A stretch of DNA of 64,000 bases from assembly GCA_005281725.1 (NCBI GenBank), contig SSBO01000004.1, forward strand, positions 1,302,001-1,366,000, given 5' to 3'. Below are positions 62,101 to 64,000 of this stretch, in pieces. The notes beneath the pieces are model-generated. The model worked only from the letters and a program-made list of their open reading frames with translations. It ran no database searches and was not told where the DNA came from. This stretch comes from Wuchereria bancrofti. Lineage: Eukaryota > Nematoda > Chromadorea > Rhabditida > Onchocercidae. How positions within the stretch are numbered: the first letter of the stretch is position 1; each line of letters begins with the position of its first letter. The translations under genes were made by a program, and so were the position numbers.

Positions 62101-63783
62101 CCATTCTCTTGAAGCCAACTTTAACTGTATATCATGTGGGATTTTGTCACTGATTTTCGTTTCAGTCAGCAATTCCCAGGAGCTAATCGCTGTGTCAGCC
62201 TGGACTAAACCACCAGCTGCTTCTTTATGACATTCCTAAATTTTCAAAGAGATATAAAACTTGTAAGAATACAATCTAAAATTGATGATGAGAACAAAAA
62301 CGACCTTCTTGTTGCCAGCTATAAAAAAAAAAGATCATAATTGAAATAATTTCCTATCTTTGTGTACATATCAATCTTGGCACAAATAAACAAAATTTCT
62401 AATCTTTATATAAGTTAAAATAAACCATATTTCCGCTTAAAGCACAAGATTCCAAAGCAATATCCGTTCCGATTCGTGCCTGCCTATACTTTTCAAAATC
62501 CTTTTCAGCTTTTTCCGAGTATTCGATTATTTTCTTTGATTTCGTTTTGTCACCGAATACATCATCAGCGATAGAAGCTGTTACTTTTTCTTCAACCAAT
62601 CGCAAAATAGCGCCAAAAACCATGCAGCTTCTCTCACGGACATCCGGATCACTATCTTTGCTGTGCTAGAAAAAACTCAATTTATGTGTCGAACAATGCA
62701 AAACGAAATATTTTTTTACTTAATAAACAAGCAAGATTAGAGGAAATTTTACTTTAACAAGATATGGTGCAATACTTCTGATAAACGTTATAGGTACAGC
62801 ACTTCGTTGATACTGACATAGGATATAATAAATCCATTGGTCTATATTTGCTTTCACAGTGGGATTTGTGGCTTTTTCCAAAGCTTCGCATATGGGACTA
62901 GAAAGCATTGTGGTATCACACTGAAAAAGAGGTATAAAGCTTAAGGTAAATAACTGACTAAAAAGTGATTACAATAAATAAATAATTCTCGAATGTAAAC
63001 ATACGTATTCAGCGATAAGTGACAAGCAGTCCACAACAGCTTCCTTAACTGATGGCTTCTTTTCTTTAAATTTCTCCAATACATGGAGAAGGACCTGTAA
63101 CTTCGACTTTAATTTCTCTTAGTAACTCAAAGCTTTCATAAGAATATAAAAGTATATACTGCTAAATAAAAACTGCTACAACAATTTCGAGTTAAAAGAT
63201 AGAGACCATAGGTATATATTTCACGAAATTTTTTCGTAATCCCTTAACAAATGCTGTTAGTGCTCGCAGTGCCAGTATTACAACGACAATATTTGAATCT
63301 TTGGATATGATCTGAAAAGAAATTTGCTCTAAGTAAAAACAAAGCAGTAACTAATTCAAATTTAAAAATTAATTAATATACTTCAATTTTATCCTCTATA
63401 GAGGACGAAATAGTTCTTTTTTTGTCCAACTGGCTTGAATGCTGCTAAAAAATTAATCAACAAGAAATCATGACAAAAACTAAAGTTAATAAGCAACAAA
63501 TGTTCGACAACTTCATTTATTAAGCAGACAATGGCTCCAACTCTATTTAACGAGAGAGGAATGTAGCCTGAACAAGAATCAAACATTCGAAGTTACCAAC
63601 CATTTTTAATTCGGCAAGAATTTCATTGTACTTTATTTTGGGATCAATGCGTGGATAATGTGATAAGTTATCAATGAGTGCTGAGAGCATATCTCGTCTT
63701 TCGATCCAGTTAGTTGATCGAACAGTTTCGAAGAAACCAATGGGCAAATGCTCTTTTATATCCATTCCATCCATCTCCCTCAT
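59134..63783 (-). CDS. zyg-9-like: Two-TOG-domain XMAP215/ZYG-9-like protein, about 16 exons, alternative C-termini
   Basis: Tubulin-binding microtubule regulator. Shared exons: 63601-63783, 63207-63311, 63005-63094, 62753-62920, 62426-62665, 62077-62235, 61888-61968, 61713-61817, 61422-61511, 61124-61291, 60736-60870, 60449-60592, all phase 0 (556 codons). TOG 1: FFETVRSTNWIERRDMLSAL, LEKFKEKKPSVKEAVVDC, KDSDPDVRERS. TOG 2: SWELLTETKISDKIP, REWIDRKATLE, EKDTNINVAAVAAKCITGFA, LQKPNPQIKTQTALF. These match XMAP215-type TOG repeats closely. Ending A: exon 60143-60286, basic tail, stop, 603 aa, with AATAAA at 59994-59999. Ending B: exons 60339-60402, 59751-59924, 59575-59663, 59134-59223, 694 aa, acidic linker and final SGSRIPIPV, an SxIP-like EB-binding motif. 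ZYG-9 has about 1415 aa and three TOG domains. The 5' end may lie beyond the window, although an in-frame stop just upstream of ATG 63783 favours a start here. Confidence 0.8.
59994..59999 (-). promoter_or_regulatory. AATAAA polyadenylation signal for the short TOG form
   Basis: AATAAA on the minus strand, about 145 bases after the stop at 60143 and before the 59751-59924 exon. Its position supports the shorter ending being used. Confidence 0.35.
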
Positions 63784-64000
63784 CTTTAATATGATCTGGT
63801 ATCATTAATAAGCAGCAATCATTATTACCCGTATTGTGATTGATAATGAACTGCTTTCAACGAGAACTATCACTGATATCAGTCAACTCTCCCATATTCA
63901 AATCTTCCCTCCTTCTTATCTGCACTTGGCCATGGCCACAAACAATGATGAAGTACATGCAGCAACAACACTGTCTCACCACCCTGTTACAGAGTACCAC
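63784..64000. other. 5' flank of the TOG gene at the window edge
   Basis: An in-frame TGA lies about 20 bases upstream of ATG 63783, and possible acceptors (ACCAG, TTAAAG) lie between. This is either a 5' UTR or an intron whose upstream exon is outside the window. Confidence 0.4.

Overview
The window looks like nuclear DNA of a nematode, most plausibly a spirurid or filarial species. The evidence is a strongly AT-rich background, genes broken into many short exons with GT/AG introns from under 50 bases to over 3 kb, TTTYAG-type acceptors directly before start codons (the pattern expected for spliced-leader trans-splicing), and gene content specific to nematodes: two cuticle collagens and a cuticlin-type ZP protein. 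No bacterial, viral or mitochondrial segment was recognised. No complete mobile element, rRNA, tRNA or CRISPR was recognised. All gene models below were built by hand from reading-frame phase and splice-site matching; there is no transcript support.

Layout. 2.3-7.9 kb: two cuticle collagen genes in tandem on the minus strand. 10.0-13.8 kb, minus: a dynactin p24 (subunit 3)-like gene and, upstream of it, a small membrane-anchored J-domain gene. 16.6-22.4 kb, minus: a seven-exon cuticlin-like ZP-domain gene with large introns. 25.6-30.9 kb, plus: an unrecognised putatively secreted protein, followed closely by a nine-exon Cys-loop ligand-gated ion channel. 33.7-35.3 kb, minus: a chain of small, phase-matched exons for an unrecognised protein. 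35.6-37.3 kb, plus: a secreted Lys/Glu-rich protein with decapeptide repeats. 37.3-41 kb: gene-poor, possibly an old retroelement relic. 41.0-47.7 kb, plus: a roughly 25-exon FANCI-like gene. 49-55.7 kb, plus: a ZIP (SLC39, LIV-1 type) transporter with altered metal-ligand motifs. 56.4-58.1 kb, minus: a small secreted protein. 59.1-63.8 kb, minus: a two-TOG-domain, XMAP215/ZYG-9-like protein with two possible C-termini, one carrying an SxIP-like motif.

Functional themes. Extracellular matrix of the worm cuticle (collagens, cuticlin), microtubule biology (dynactin subunit, TOG protein), DNA repair (FANCI-like), membrane signalling and transport (ion channel, ZIP) and several secreted proteins of unknown role. 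These are neighbours rather than one pathway. The closest pair, the secreted protein and the ion channel, are only about 140-290 bases apart on the same strand, which would fit an operon or a single longer gene. The most unusual points are the ZIP protein that has lost its histidine/glutamate metal ligands, the channel whose pore selectivity motif departs from the anion-channel Pro-Ala-Arg, the short TOG protein, and a decayed internal duplication inside the FANCI-like gene.
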